Positions 41,361-49,111 of a stretch of 64,000 bases of DNA are shown here, in pieces. Origin of the DNA: an uncultured Lachnospiraceae bacterium. Lineage in GTDB: Bacteria; Bacillota; Clostridia; Lachnospirales; Lachnospiraceae. The position numbers and the translations under genes are program-made. The DNA is taken from the NCBI GenBank assembly GCA_937920345.1, contig CALGVA010000067.1, forward strand, positions 62,001 to 126,000, in the 5' to 3' direction. Every line of letters starts with the position of its first letter. The stretch's first letter is position 1. A model generated the notes under the pieces. The model made no database searches. It was not told the origin of the DNA and was given only the letters and a program-made list of their open reading frames with translations.

Positions 41361-41476
41361 TTCTTCTTACTGTTTCTCTTGTCGAGAAAGGTCAGAAACG
41401 CAACAATCAAACTACCAAAGGACACCAGCAAGCCGATTATCCCTATAAATATCAAAATAATATCCGCAGCCGTCAT
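41357..41476 (-). CDS. Holin-like type I toxin (Hol-Tox/Fst-like), 39 aa
   Basis: MTAADIILIFIGIIGLLVSF... A single hydrophobic helix with a charged C-terminal tail (DKRNSKKK), like the putative holin-like toxins (Hol_Tox, TxpA/Fst style) that insert in the host membrane. ATG at 41476 has GGGAGG 8 bases upstream. A longer frame (to 41548) lies in the regulatory leader and is not used. Promoter TTGAAA (41593-41598)/TAAAAT (41570-41575). It ends head-on against the antitoxin RNA. It sits just after the lysis cassette, so it may help maintain the prophage or assist lysis. Confidence 0.75.
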   Translation of the reverse strand: MTAADIILIFIGIIGLLVSFGSLIVAFLTFLDKRNSKKK

Positions 41477-41569
41477 ATCACGCACCTCCCTTCCTATGTA
41501 CTCCTGAAAAGTCAGGGTATTGAATCGGGAGGCTACCGCCCCTGTCATGGGTGCTTTTCCATACTTATA

Positions 41570-41598
41570 ATTTTAGCATAATCTGACAGTCATTTCAA
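41570..41598 (-). promoter_or_regulatory. Promoter of the toxin mRNA
   Basis: TTGAAA (41593-41598), 17 bases, TAAAAT (41570-41575), starting near 41563 and leaving a leader of about 85 bases. Confidence 0.65.
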
Positions 41599-41611
41599 CA
41601 ACCGTAGCCAT

Positions 41612-41917
41612 TTACAGTGTTTTACAATTCTTACCTTTCTTGTCTGCAAGGCAGACAAAGCCGGATGGAGTTTTGCCGTAGGTTTCCGTCCCTACGTTCT
41701 GAACCTCTGCAACACTGAACTTATCTCCTCTATCATATCTTGCCAGAGCCATCGGAGTCGCTCTTCCTTTGTTTGCCCTGAATGATGAAGATAACTCACC
41801 GATTCGCTTCTGTTTTCTGCCTTTCTCGGCTTTATCGTAAATCGGCAATGTCTTTATTGCTTCGTACATTCCGGCTTTCCATTCAGCCTCTTCCACTTTG
41901 TTTACTTCTTTCTCCAT
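41612..41917 (-). CDS. Small SH3-like protein downstream of the endolysin (101 aa)
   Basis: ATG at 41917 behind GGGAGG. The helical N-terminus (EEAEWKAGMYEAIKTLP) is followed by a beta-rich end (RGDKFSVAEVQNVGTETYGK, TPSGFVCLADKKG) that resembles bacterial SH3 wall-binding domains, including the 'GKTPSGF(V/I)CL' edge. It begins 20 bases after the endolysin stop, so it may be a detached wall-binding module or lysis helper. No catalytic domain. Confidence 0.6.
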   Translation of the reverse strand: MEKEVNKVEEAEWKAGMYEAIKTLPIYDKAEKGRKQKRIGELSSSFRANKGRATPMALARYDRGDKFSVAEVQNVGTETYGKTPSGFVCLADKKGKNCKTL

Positions 41918-41936
41918 GTTCCGTTCCTCCCTCATT

Positions 41937-43205
41937 TCATTTTGCATATACATTTCCATTTTTTCCGATTCCACATATCCATCCAGACGGTATCTTAATC
42001 CACACACCTCCGTCTTTTTCCTGAACATCTTTACAGGTGACGACTGTGCCTTTCTTTAAGATTCCGTTTCCATCCTGATCTGCATAACCATGGCTCTTCG
42101 CATTAACGGTCAGCTTTGTGAACTGTTTTTTCTTTCCGCTTGCAGAATCACGTATATACATATCCGATTGCAAGGTGTAATTCCTACCGACTTTGAACTT
42201 ACTGGATACAGATACAGCCGTTCCAATCTGTGTTGCGCTTGAAGAAGATGTTTTTCTCGAATTCCCACTTACAACAATAACGGTATGTCCTTTCGTCTTC
42301 GTTACCAGAATATCCCCATCAAACAGTTTCGTTGAAGACGTAACGCTCTTTCTGCTCTCAAACATTCCGGTCTTTTCCAGTGCCGCTCCCTCTGATGCTG
42401 TATTGAAATTTCCAGTATCAAATCCAGCCTCAATGCAACACGCCCTTACCAATGAACTACAGTCTGCCTCTGTCTTCGTGGCAATCTTTTTTAGCGCGCC
42501 GTACCTTTCAAGCTGGGAAATAACCGTCGTCCTCTCTCCTTGATCGTAGCCAATGTTATCATTGTTACAAGCGTCAGACATAGCAGTTGCCAGACGTTCA
42601 GCTACCGCCGCATCTTTCGCCCTGTATAGATACCACCCCTTCGAGTGCATATAGTATGTCTGAGTGCATACTTCTTTTCCGGTCTGATCACCAGCAGCTC
42701 CACCAGAGATTTTCCCATTCTCGTCAATTCGTGCGCTACCAACTTTGATAGTCACGGTCTTCACCTCATTTCCTTTGCAGAACAATTCTTTTTCCTGTTG
42801 TCTTCGACGCTCAAGTCCTCTCAAGACTTTTCCGCCTGACTTGGTATAACTCTGATCAGTGATATGCTCTGCAATTTCATTTGGCATTCTTCCATTCACC
42901 AATCTTTTCAATGTTCCCGGACCACAGTTATAGCAGAATGACACAAGTGCATCGAACTGATTTTGATTCAGCTTCAATGAAGCGGTATAGTGATTCGTGT
43001 ACTTCACAAACTGTTGTAAATCAGACAAAAACAAGGCATCCGCTTCATCCTGTGAAATGGTCTGTCCTTCTTTAACATCCGCTCCATTATGTCCCCAACC
43101 AATAGTGTAATACTTCTCGGTATCTACTACTTTGTATGCGGTCAATTTACATGCCTCGAAAGACTTTATCAAGGCAATGCCCTGATTACTTATTTTCATT
43201 GCCAT
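41937..43205 (-). CDS. Two-domain endolysin: GH24 lysozyme plus Cys/His amidohydrolase plus SH3-like domain
   Basis: 422 residues. Residues 1-140 are a T4-type GH24 lysozyme: catalytic Glu17 in IKSFEACKLTAY, TIGWGHN at 34-40 and NQFDALVSFCYNCGPGTL. About 150-320 form a second catalytic-looking domain with ADCSSLVRACCIEAG (Cys) and KGHTVIVVSGN (His), as in NlpC/P60 or CHAP-like phage amidohydrolases. The last 90 residues form an SH3-like wall-binding domain (YTLQSDMYIRDSAS...VWIKIPSGWICG). No signal peptide, so holin release is needed. It cuts both glycan and peptide bonds if both domains are active. Confidence 0.9.
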   Translation of the reverse strand: MAMKISNQGIALIKSFEACKLTAYKVVDTEKYYTIGWGHNGADVKEGQTISQDEADALFLSDLQQFVKYTNHYTASLKLNQNQFDALVSFCYNCGPGTLKRLVNGRMPNEIAEHITDQSYTKSGGKVLRGLERRRQQEKELFCKGNEVKTVTIKVGSARIDENGKISGGAAGDQTGKEVCTQTYYMHSKGWYLYRAKDAAVAERLATAMSDACNNDNIGYDQGERTTVISQLERYGALKKIATKTEADCSSLVRACCIEAGFDTGNFNTASEGAALEKTGMFESRKSVTSSTKLFDGDILVTKTKGHTVIVVSGNSRKTSSSSATQIGTAVSVSSKFKVGRNYTLQSDMYIRDSASGKKKQFTKLTVNAKSHGYADQDGNGILKKGTVVTCKDVQEKDGGVWIKIPSGWICGIGKNGNVYAK

Positions 43206-43221
43206 AATCCTCTTTCCTCCG

Positions 43222-43530
43222 TCACTGTTTCAGATCTTTAAATTTCTTGATTAACTTGTCAAATCCAAACATCGCTGCGTAGGAAACAAAGAAGCCGATC
43301 ACGATAAAGGCCATGAACAGATACCACGTAATCTCCATCTGCTTGATCTGCCAGTATGCAAGAAATGCCATGACTGTAAGCACAACCGACAGTATAACTA
43401 CAAAAGCATTGAGGTGTGCGGTCTCTTTGAAGACGAAAATCTTTTTTACTATCTCTGTGATGATATTCACTACTACCATCAGCGCAGCGATGATAATAAG
43501 CAACATTGATAATAATTCCTGATAATTCAT
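43222..43530 (-). CDS. Holin
   Basis: 102 residues with three hydrophobic helices (about 7-25, 43-63, 68-88) and a Lys-rich tail (DKLIKKFKDLKQ). ATG at 43530 behind AGGAGG gives the start MNYQELLSMLLIIIAALMVV, typical of phage holins next to endolysins. It forms the membrane holes that release the endolysin 17 bases downstream. Confidence 0.85.
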   Translation of the reverse strand: MNYQELLSMLLIIIAALMVVVNIITEIVKKIFVFKETAHLNAFVVILSVVLTVMAFLAYWQIKQMEITWYLFMAFIVIGFFVSYAAMFGFDKLIKKFKDLKQ

Positions 43531-43543
43531 ATACGTTTTCCTC

Positions 43544-43936
43544 CTATCCTGCTGCATTGTCATTTTCTGCAGCGTCAATCATAATCGGTTTACTGAACGA
43601 AAGCTCATTCTTTTCAAAAATATTCATAATGCAATTCGTACCCATATACAGGCATAACGGAGCAACTATTTCTGTTATCAGTGTCGTTGATACATCTACT
43701 ACCGCATCCTTTTCAAACCATGCCAAAACATATGACATCGTAACCATCACAAGCCCATGTATGAGGACCATCGTGGTTGCTGCCTTGACGTAGGTATCAA
43801 TTCTGATTTTCTTTCGACGTGCTATTTTCTTACGTCTGCCTCTTTCCTTTGCCTTGCGGCGCTCCTGTATGGTTGCGTACAAAAATAAAAAAAGAAAAGC
43901 CGAAACAAATCCGGCTACATACATCACTATATACAT
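43544..43936 (-). CDS. Membrane protein next to the holin (130 aa)
   Basis: The N-terminal transmembrane helix (VAGFVSAFLFLFLYATI) precedes a strongly basic stretch (RRKAKERGRRKKIARRKKIR). Two more helices (TTMVLIHGLVMVTMSYVLAW and LITEIVAPLCLYMGTNCIM) and an acidic tail follow. It may be a second holin or antiholin. The ATG directly follows an operator-like palindrome at 43942-43955 that also contains its ribosome site. Confidence 0.65.
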   Translation of the reverse strand: MYIVMYVAGFVSAFLFLFLYATIQERRKAKERGRRKKIARRKKIRIDTYVKAATTMVLIHGLVMVTMSYVLAWFEKDAVVDVSTTLITEIVAPLCLYMGTNCIMNIFEKNELSFSKPIMIDAAENDNAAG

Positions 43937-43941
43937 CTTGT

Positions 43942-43955
43942 TTACCTCTTGGTAA
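43942..43955. promoter_or_regulatory. Operator-like palindrome before the membrane protein
   Basis: TTACC-N4-GGTAA, the same 14-bp pattern as in cassettes A-D, but without a convincing -35/-10 pair beside it; on the coding strand it overlaps AGAGGT, a possible ribosome site. Confidence 0.5.
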
Positions 43956-44056
43956 GTAATTTAGTATCCTCTGAGAACCGTTTATAGGTTCAGGGAAGCT
44001 TTGTTTAATGTTTAATGAAGAAATTATAACTAAAAGCCATAACCTTCTGAAATCAT

Positions 44057-44173
44057 CTAAAAATCGCCATATAGCTGTTTTAATCCATGATTTACCTTTT
44101 TCAAGGCTAAACAGCATGAGACCATAAGTATTGTCAACACTATCAAGATACCTCCTATTATGACAAACTTCAT
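44057..44173 (-). CDS. Small single-helix membrane peptide (38 aa)
   Basis: ATG at 44173 with AGGAGG 8 bases upstream: MKFVIIGGILIVLTILMVSC and a short basic tail. It could be a signal-anchored peptide; LMVSC loosely resembles a lipobox. Its place in the lysis region suggests a lysis accessory role, which is inference only. Confidence 0.5.
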   Translation of the reverse strand: MKFVIIGGILIVLTILMVSCCLALKKVNHGLKQLYGDF

Positions 44174-44207
44174 AAAGCCGCCCTCCTTTCCTTCTTATCA
44201 GACTCCA

Positions 44208-44654
44208 CTACTGTAAGAAATCATGCTTCTCTAACCGCTCATCATAGACACGCTTAATATTATTGATCGCATGAGTAGCCCGATTGTTTTCATACTTCGG
44301 GTGTTCATCGCAGTAACTCTCATACTCGTCTATTTCCGCAAGGGCTTCGATAAAGTCCTCCATTGTATGCTTAATATCCCGCAGCAATTCCGTGTTAAAC
44401 TGTAAGATTCTCGCGCGGTGCAGATCGGCATCCCTTTTGTCGTCGGTCTGTATGTGGTCTTCCAATTTCTCCCGCGTTTCTTTTTGATGTTCTTTTACCT
44501 CTTCCAGTTCCTTTAAAACATCTGCATTGATAGCACGCCCAAGCGCTTTCGCTATGGCAGACCAAGGATTGATTTTGACGGGAGCGATCTGTATGATTGT
44601 TGCTAAAGTAAAAAACGTCACGCCTCCACCTGTTAAAATTTCCTGTAGGCTCAT
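44208..44654 (-). CDS. Phage membrane-anchored coiled-coil protein (148 aa)
   Basis: ATG at 44654 behind GGGAGG. MSLQEILTGGGVTFFTLATII gives an N-terminal membrane anchor, then KINPWSAIAKALGRAIN, a coiled coil (VLKELEEVKEHQKETREKLE) and a helical C-terminus. This architecture is common just upstream of holin genes in Clostridia phages, but the function is unknown. Confidence 0.72.
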   Translation of the reverse strand: MSLQEILTGGGVTFFTLATIIQIAPVKINPWSAIAKALGRAINADVLKELEEVKEHQKETREKLEDHIQTDDKRDADLHRARILQFNTELLRDIKHTMEDFIEALAEIDEYESYCDEHPKYENNRATHAINNIKRVYDERLEKHDFLQ

Positions 44655-44670
44655 ATTTTTTTCCTCCCTT

Positions 44671-44799
44671 CTATCTTCTTGATCCATATTCGATCACATC
44701 CAATTCTGAATCTGACATATAGCAAACACTATTCCTTTTTGATTTTTTCTTTTGCAGTTGCATTACAAAAGCCGGTACAGCCTTCTGCACCAGCTCCAT
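44671..44799 (-). CDS. Possible small protein (42 aa)
   Basis: MELVQKAVPAFVMQLQKKKS with an acidic end (DSELDVIEYGSRR). Weak ribosome site (AAGTAAGAG). It occupies the 184-base gap between the fibre gene and the coiled-coil gene, a spot often used by XkdX-type small proteins, but no XkdX motif is visible. Confidence 0.4.
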   Translation of the reverse strand: MELVQKAVPAFVMQLQKKKSKRNSVCYMSDSELDVIEYGSRR

Positions 44800-44838
44800 A
44801 CTCTTACTTTTTGTTTTATTACTGGCTGACTCCTCTTA

Positions 44839-46023
44839 TCACACTCCCACTATAACCTTAACAATGTGGTCGTTTACTCTGCTTATAACCCTGTAACCTG
44901 TCTCACTCTCCGTTGCAATCCCGCCAGCAGCGCAGGTACAAAAACCATTAACAACGCATGAGCCATCGTCATAAACTGCCAATACACCCATCATTCCTAC
45001 AGCGTCCCATTCTTTGCGGTTCAAGCGGAATATGTATTCTTCGTTCGGATCGTAATCCGGATTGACTTTGTAAAATTGATACGGTACTTCTTTTTCCACT
45101 TCTTTGGTTGTCGGATTCCCTTTATCGTCAAGCACTACATTACCGTCCGTATCTGTCACATATACAGTCTCTGTTACTGTCTGTACTCCATGCTCGATGA
45201 TATAATCGCCAAATTCGTCTTTAAGGAACTGCCCCTTCCACTCCATGTCTGTGTTGCCTAATATACAAGGGTTTGCAGATACAATTCCAAGGATCCAGTC
45301 ACCTGCGGCTGCTTTCTTAATTTTCTCATTGTCCATTGTCACAAAATAACCGCGGCGGTCTTCATTGTTAGGATTGCCGTCCATCCATTCAAAGAGCTCG
45401 GCGTAGTCAGCACCAGTGGATGAGTATGCCTTTTTGCACCATACCTTGCCGCCATAGTCTATTCTTACGGCGTTACTTGCCGTGCCGCTTATACCATTAC
45501 CAATGCAAAATGCTGTACCATCTCCCGCGCCTGTTTCAACTCCTGCAGTAGCTTTAGTTTCGTCGTTATAGTGCCCCATCACATGCTGATCCTTTAGTGC
45601 CGTTGTATAATTTCCTTCCGCGTGCGAACGGCTTCCCTTAGCTATTGTATTATATCCCTCTGCGTGCGCTGCATTGCCGCTTGCTTCTGTGCTATAACCC
45701 TCCGTAAATGCATAAGTGCCACTTGCCCTTGTATAATCGCCGCCCGAAAACGCATAATTGCCCGTGGCAAATGTCTGATATCCAGTCGAAAACGCACAAT
45801 CGCCCGCAGCAGAAGTCTGTTGTCCGGTCGAAAACGCATGTCTACCCGTGGCAGCCGTTTCTTCTCCAAATGATGCGCTGTGCGCCCCAACTGTTGTCCC
45901 CTTATTTCTTCCCACGCTTACAGTTGAGTCTCCGTAAATACTTTTGGACGCATATAATGTTGCGATCTTATCCAATATCTTTTTGTAAAAATAATTAAGC
46001 CGTCTCCCTGTAATAATGCTCAT
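44839..46023 (-). CDS. Tail fibre with YadA-head-like repeats and self-cleaving C-terminal domain
   Basis: 394 residues. Residues 30-150 carry about eight 14-residue beta-roll repeats of the pattern 'A.G..AF..G..T.A.G', as in TGYQTFATGNYAFSGGDYTR, like YadA heads. The C-terminal part from GADYAELFEWMDGNP onward matches the Peptidase_G2/intramolecular-chaperone autoprocessing domain (DRRGYFVTMD, ILGIVSANPCILGN, WDAVGMMGVLAVYDDG). That domain helps trimerise phage fibres and then cuts itself off. Likely a host-contact structure. Confidence 0.85.
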   Translation of the reverse strand: MSIITGRRLNYFYKKILDKIATLYASKSIYGDSTVSVGRNKGTTVGAHSASFGEETAATGRHAFSTGQQTSAAGDCAFSTGYQTFATGNYAFSGGDYTRASGTYAFTEGYSTEASGNAAHAEGYNTIAKGSRSHAEGNYTTALKDQHVMGHYNDETKATAGVETGAGDGTAFCIGNGISGTASNAVRIDYGGKVWCKKAYSSTGADYAELFEWMDGNPNNEDRRGYFVTMDNEKIKKAAAGDWILGIVSANPCILGNTDMEWKGQFLKDEFGDYIIEHGVQTVTETVYVTDTDGNVVLDDKGNPTTKEVEKEVPYQFYKVNPDYDPNEEYIFRLNRKEWDAVGMMGVLAVYDDGSCVVNGFCTCAAGGIATESETGYRVISRVNDHIVKVIVGV

Positions 46024-46052
46024 GATCTTGTCCTCCTTAAAAAAATTCTGTT

Positions 46053-47012
46053 TTAACTAAAAGTACCCGCGATAATCTTATCAATGTCTGCCTCCGTGAT
46101 CTCTGGCTCAGATGTGCCACCTGCTCCTGTCGCACCTTTGATACTCCCTACGTACACCCACTTTGCTGCTGACGCCGCACCAGCTAACGTACATCTGTAT
46201 ACATAGCCTGTCGATGTGTTAAGGTAGTAATCATTGACCAGCGCGTCCGTGATACCACTGCCCGAAAAGACCGTTGCCGTCGTGCTGGTGCCCGTGATTG
46301 CTGTTCCGCTGCTCCAGCGGCTGCCGCGGGTGCCGGTCGCACCCTTGGCTCCCGCTGCACCTGTGTCCCCTTTGGGCCCCTGTGGCCCCGTGGCTCCAGT
46401 AGCGCCTTTGGCTCCGGCTGCACCTGTCGCCCCGGTAGCACCCTTGATACTGCCAACATACACCCACTTTGCTGCTGACGCTGCTCCGGCTGTCGTACAT
46501 CTGTATACATAGCCTGTCGATGTGTTAAGGTAATAATCATTGACAAGCGCGTCCGTGATACCACTGCCCGAAAAGATCGCCGCCGTCGTGCTGGTGCCTG
46601 TAATCGCTGTGCCACTATTCCAGCGGCTGCCGCGGGTGCCGGTCGCACCCTTGGCTCCCGCTGCACCTGTGTCCCCTTTGGGTCCTTGTGGACCCGTGGC
46701 TCCAGTAGCGCCTTTGGCTCCCGCTGCACCTGTCGCTCCTTTCGCTCCATTTTTGATACTAAACGTCGATGTCTGCCCGTTGCTGCGCGTAAATGTATAG
46801 ACGTTTGTACCGCCGTCTGCTGTCGATGTAGTTGTCTGTGATCCGGATACTATGTAATCTGTGGGGATATTTGCGACTTTCTGTTTATCTGCCGTTGTGT
46901 AGTCATTTGTTGATAAACCTTTCCCTGTTTCTTTTTTTACATAAAGGTCTTTTATTTTTTTTGCCATATTTGCTACAAGCCTTTCAAGGTCTTCTAAATA
47001 GGCAATTTTCAT
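46053..47012 (-). CDS. Collagen-like tail fibre with duplicated 102-residue module
   Basis: 319 residues. The helical N-terminus (EDLERLVANMAKKIKDLYVK) is followed by a Gly-X-Y collagen-like run (GATGAAGAKGATGATGPQGP). Two copies of a 102-residue unit then combine more Gly-X-Y repeats with a small beta domain (VNDYYLNTSTGYVYRCT... KWVYVGSIKGATG). The DNA repeats with a 306-bp period (about 46129-46434 and 46435-46740). It ends EITEADIDKIIAGTFS, a motif shared with the preceding protein. Structural, trimeric fibre; receptor unknown. Confidence 0.88.
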   Translation of the reverse strand: MKIAYLEDLERLVANMAKKIKDLYVKKETGKGLSTNDYTTADKQKVANIPTDYIVSGSQTTTSTADGGTNVYTFTRSNGQTSTFSIKNGAKGATGAAGAKGATGATGPQGPKGDTGAAGAKGATGTRGSRWNSGTAITGTSTTAAIFSGSGITDALVNDYYLNTSTGYVYRCTTAGAASAAKWVYVGSIKGATGATGAAGAKGATGATGPQGPKGDTGAAGAKGATGTRGSRWSSGTAITGTSTTATVFSGSGITDALVNDYYLNTSTGYVYRCTLAGAASAAKWVYVGSIKGATGAGGTSEPEITEADIDKIIAGTFS

Positions 47013-47029
47013 CTTCCTTTTCCTCCCTT

Positions 47030-48010
47030 CTACTGGAATGCATTATTTACAATATTGTCTATTTCTTCGTCGCTGATCCGGCTGTATATATCCGGCTCCA
47101 TACCGCCCTCATTGCCTTCGTATGTACCTGCTATGATTTCATCGATCTCGCTTTCCGTTATTTCCCGGAGTACCGCATTAATACTGTATATCTGATTCTG
47201 TAAATTAAGTGCTGCATTATCTGTAAGCTGGTCTTTCAAGATATTAAACCAGTTATAAAATTTTTCTGTCCAGTCTGTTGTACTTTCAGAAAACCATGTG
47301 TCAAATTGACCTGCTGAATCCGACAAAAACTTTTTCATTTTAGCAGTATAATCTGCGTTCAATGTATCAAATGTTGTTTTCTGGTTCGCAGTAAAACTAT
47401 TTTTCCATTTGGTATATTCTGCTACCATTTCAACAAATTTGGTCTGTAATTGATTGTAAAACACCGATGTGTCCAGATGGTCTATAGCCTGCGTCACCAG
47501 TCCACAAACATTACTGTCAAGTCTTGTGTCTGTAATATCACTCTGCGAAATAGTAGTCTGTTTTGAATTAATAGTTACATACGCAAGGCATAATTCATAA
47601 TAATCCCCTGATTCCGGACGTAATAAACTCGGTGGAACCGGATCAGATGCAGCCGTACCTTGCTTTACTACAATTTCACACAGTCTTTCCCGATAATTTG
47701 CCCTTAAAATAATCCGGTCAATACGTTTATGCCCTATATCTGTGTGCGCCTCTGCAATGGTTATTCCAAATTCTTTTTTGTCATAAGCAAATCTGCCTCG
47801 TATAATGCCTAATCCGGGTCTTACTTTCAAATTCATGCCTTTATCCGCGATCACTTGAAAGCAATCACCGGGTAAAGCTAGAACCCCATCGCTGATAATG
47901 CTTGAAATAAACAGTGCCAAGAAGTCTGAGGATTCTGCTCTGTCAAAGATAGGCATACCTTCTTCGTCATATCCTATTATTTCGCTGTCGAAAAAACCAG
48001 ATCGTAACAA
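47030..48010 (-). CDS. Baseplate/tail structural protein (326 aa)
   Basis: The N-terminal 120 residues form a beta-rich domain common to Firmicutes phage baseplate proteins (FFDSEIIGYDEEGMPIFDRAE, NLKVRPGLGIIRGRFAYDK, HKRIDRIILRANYRER). A helical region (WKNSFTANQKTTFDTLNADY) follows. The end carries two copies of an 'E..IDEIIAGTYEG / E.IDNIVNNAFQ' motif. It lies between the Gp37-like protein and the collagen fibre, so it probably links baseplate and fibre. Confidence 0.78.
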   Translation of the reverse strand: MLRSGFFDSEIIGYDEEGMPIFDRAESSDFLALFISSIISDGVLALPGDCFQVIADKGMNLKVRPGLGIIRGRFAYDKKEFGITIAEAHTDIGHKRIDRIILRANYRERLCEIVVKQGTAASDPVPPSLLRPESGDYYELCLAYVTINSKQTTISQSDITDTRLDSNVCGLVTQAIDHLDTSVFYNQLQTKFVEMVAEYTKWKNSFTANQKTTFDTLNADYTAKMKKFLSDSAGQFDTWFSESTTDWTEKFYNWFNILKDQLTDNAALNLQNQIYSINAVLREITESEIDEIIAGTYEGNEGGMEPDIYSRISDEEIDNIVNNAFQ

Positions 48011-48013
48011 TAT

Positions 48014-49105
48014 TTATACCTCCCTCCTAATTAGTTGCTGTATTGTCGTTACCTCATCAGTTCCAAATGTAATAGACAGATTAATTGCCCCACCCTCATA
48101 GATTTCCATAATTTCCGTGATGCGTTTATCTGTAACAATGTTAATTTCTGTATTGATATAAGTGCAGAGGTCGCCCAAATCAAAATCTTTCTTATATTCC
48201 AGATTCACACAGGGATCTATACTGCTGTTTACAATTTCTATTTTCCGATGTTCTGCCAGTCTTTCTTTTCCTCTTTGTACGAGTTTAGATTGATAATCAG
48301 CCAAGGGCATTTTTGTCCCTTTATCATCCTGCCGGCTCAAATCTCTTGCATCTACCCACAATTCTTTTCTTTCTTCGCCCGGCTGTCTCAAATCCACTGT
48401 AACTATTACACGCTCTGTTCCTTCACCTTCCCCCGCAACATAAGCAAAATTTTTATAAGAACTACTGTCTCGGTTGTATACGACATTCCGGATGTTTAAA
48501 AAAGAATTAGAAAAAATAGCCCAACTGTTTTCCGTCTGACTATCCCTGCGGTCTTTTCCCTGCCACACTTCAAAAACAAGGTCATTTGTCAAATAATCAT
48601 ACCGTACCCTGTGGCTAACTTCCTGCGAACTTCCGACTTTGTACAGTTTTTCACTCAAGTTGGATCCTGTCGTCTGTATATCCACTGTACCTGATACTCC
48701 GGATATTTCTCCCAGCCGCAAATGCTTAACAATGCGGTCTTCATCAGATGGGGAAATTGCAGTCCGAGTAACCAGATCCCTCATGGCTATTTCAACATTT
48801 CCATTAAGAGTAACAGTAGTTTCAACTACTCTGTCTGTCAAAAGTACCTCGGCAAAATAACCTTTCGCATAAGATGACCTGCTTCCGTTCTCATCCTGCG
48901 AGTAATTTACTTCACTAATAACTCCTAGCTCTACCGCGTTCTTCCGGTATAAATACTTCCCTTGATTCAGCAAATCAAAATAGCCTATTGGTGCATGCAA
49001 CTCAAAGTAGCCCAATTTTTCATATCGTCTCACCCAGATCAATGTTTGAAACAATGCGACGCTACCAATCGTGTCAAAGTTTTTATCCAAAACAATAAGG
49101 TTCAT
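48014..49105 (-). CDS. Siphovirus Gp37-like tail protein (tail tip, Tal-type position)
   Basis: 363 residues starting MNLIVLDKNFDTIGSVALFQ, then WVRRYEKLGYFELHAPIGYF, typical of the ReqiPepy6 Gp37-like family. Later ELWVDARDLSR and VNLEYKKDFDLGDLCTYINT... ITEIMEIYEGG are also typical. It follows the distal tail protein by 6 bases, the place of the tail-associated hub protein. Confidence 0.88.
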   Translation of the reverse strand: MNLIVLDKNFDTIGSVALFQTLIWVRRYEKLGYFELHAPIGYFDLLNQGKYLYRKNAVELGVISEVNYSQDENGSRSSYAKGYFAEVLLTDRVVETTVTLNGNVEIAMRDLVTRTAISPSDEDRIVKHLRLGEISGVSGTVDIQTTGSNLSEKLYKVGSSQEVSHRVRYDYLTNDLVFEVWQGKDRRDSQTENSWAIFSNSFLNIRNVVYNRDSSSYKNFAYVAGEGEGTERVIVTVDLRQPGEERKELWVDARDLSRQDDKGTKMPLADYQSKLVQRGKERLAEHRKIEIVNSSIDPCVNLEYKKDFDLGDLCTYINTEINIVTDKRITEIMEIYEGGAINLSITFGTDEVTTIQQLIRREV

Positions 49106-49111
49106 ATTAGC

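Noticed and set aside
46053..47012. Collagen-like fibre as a DGR target
   Set aside because: No segment matches the TR; its repeats are a 306-bp duplication.
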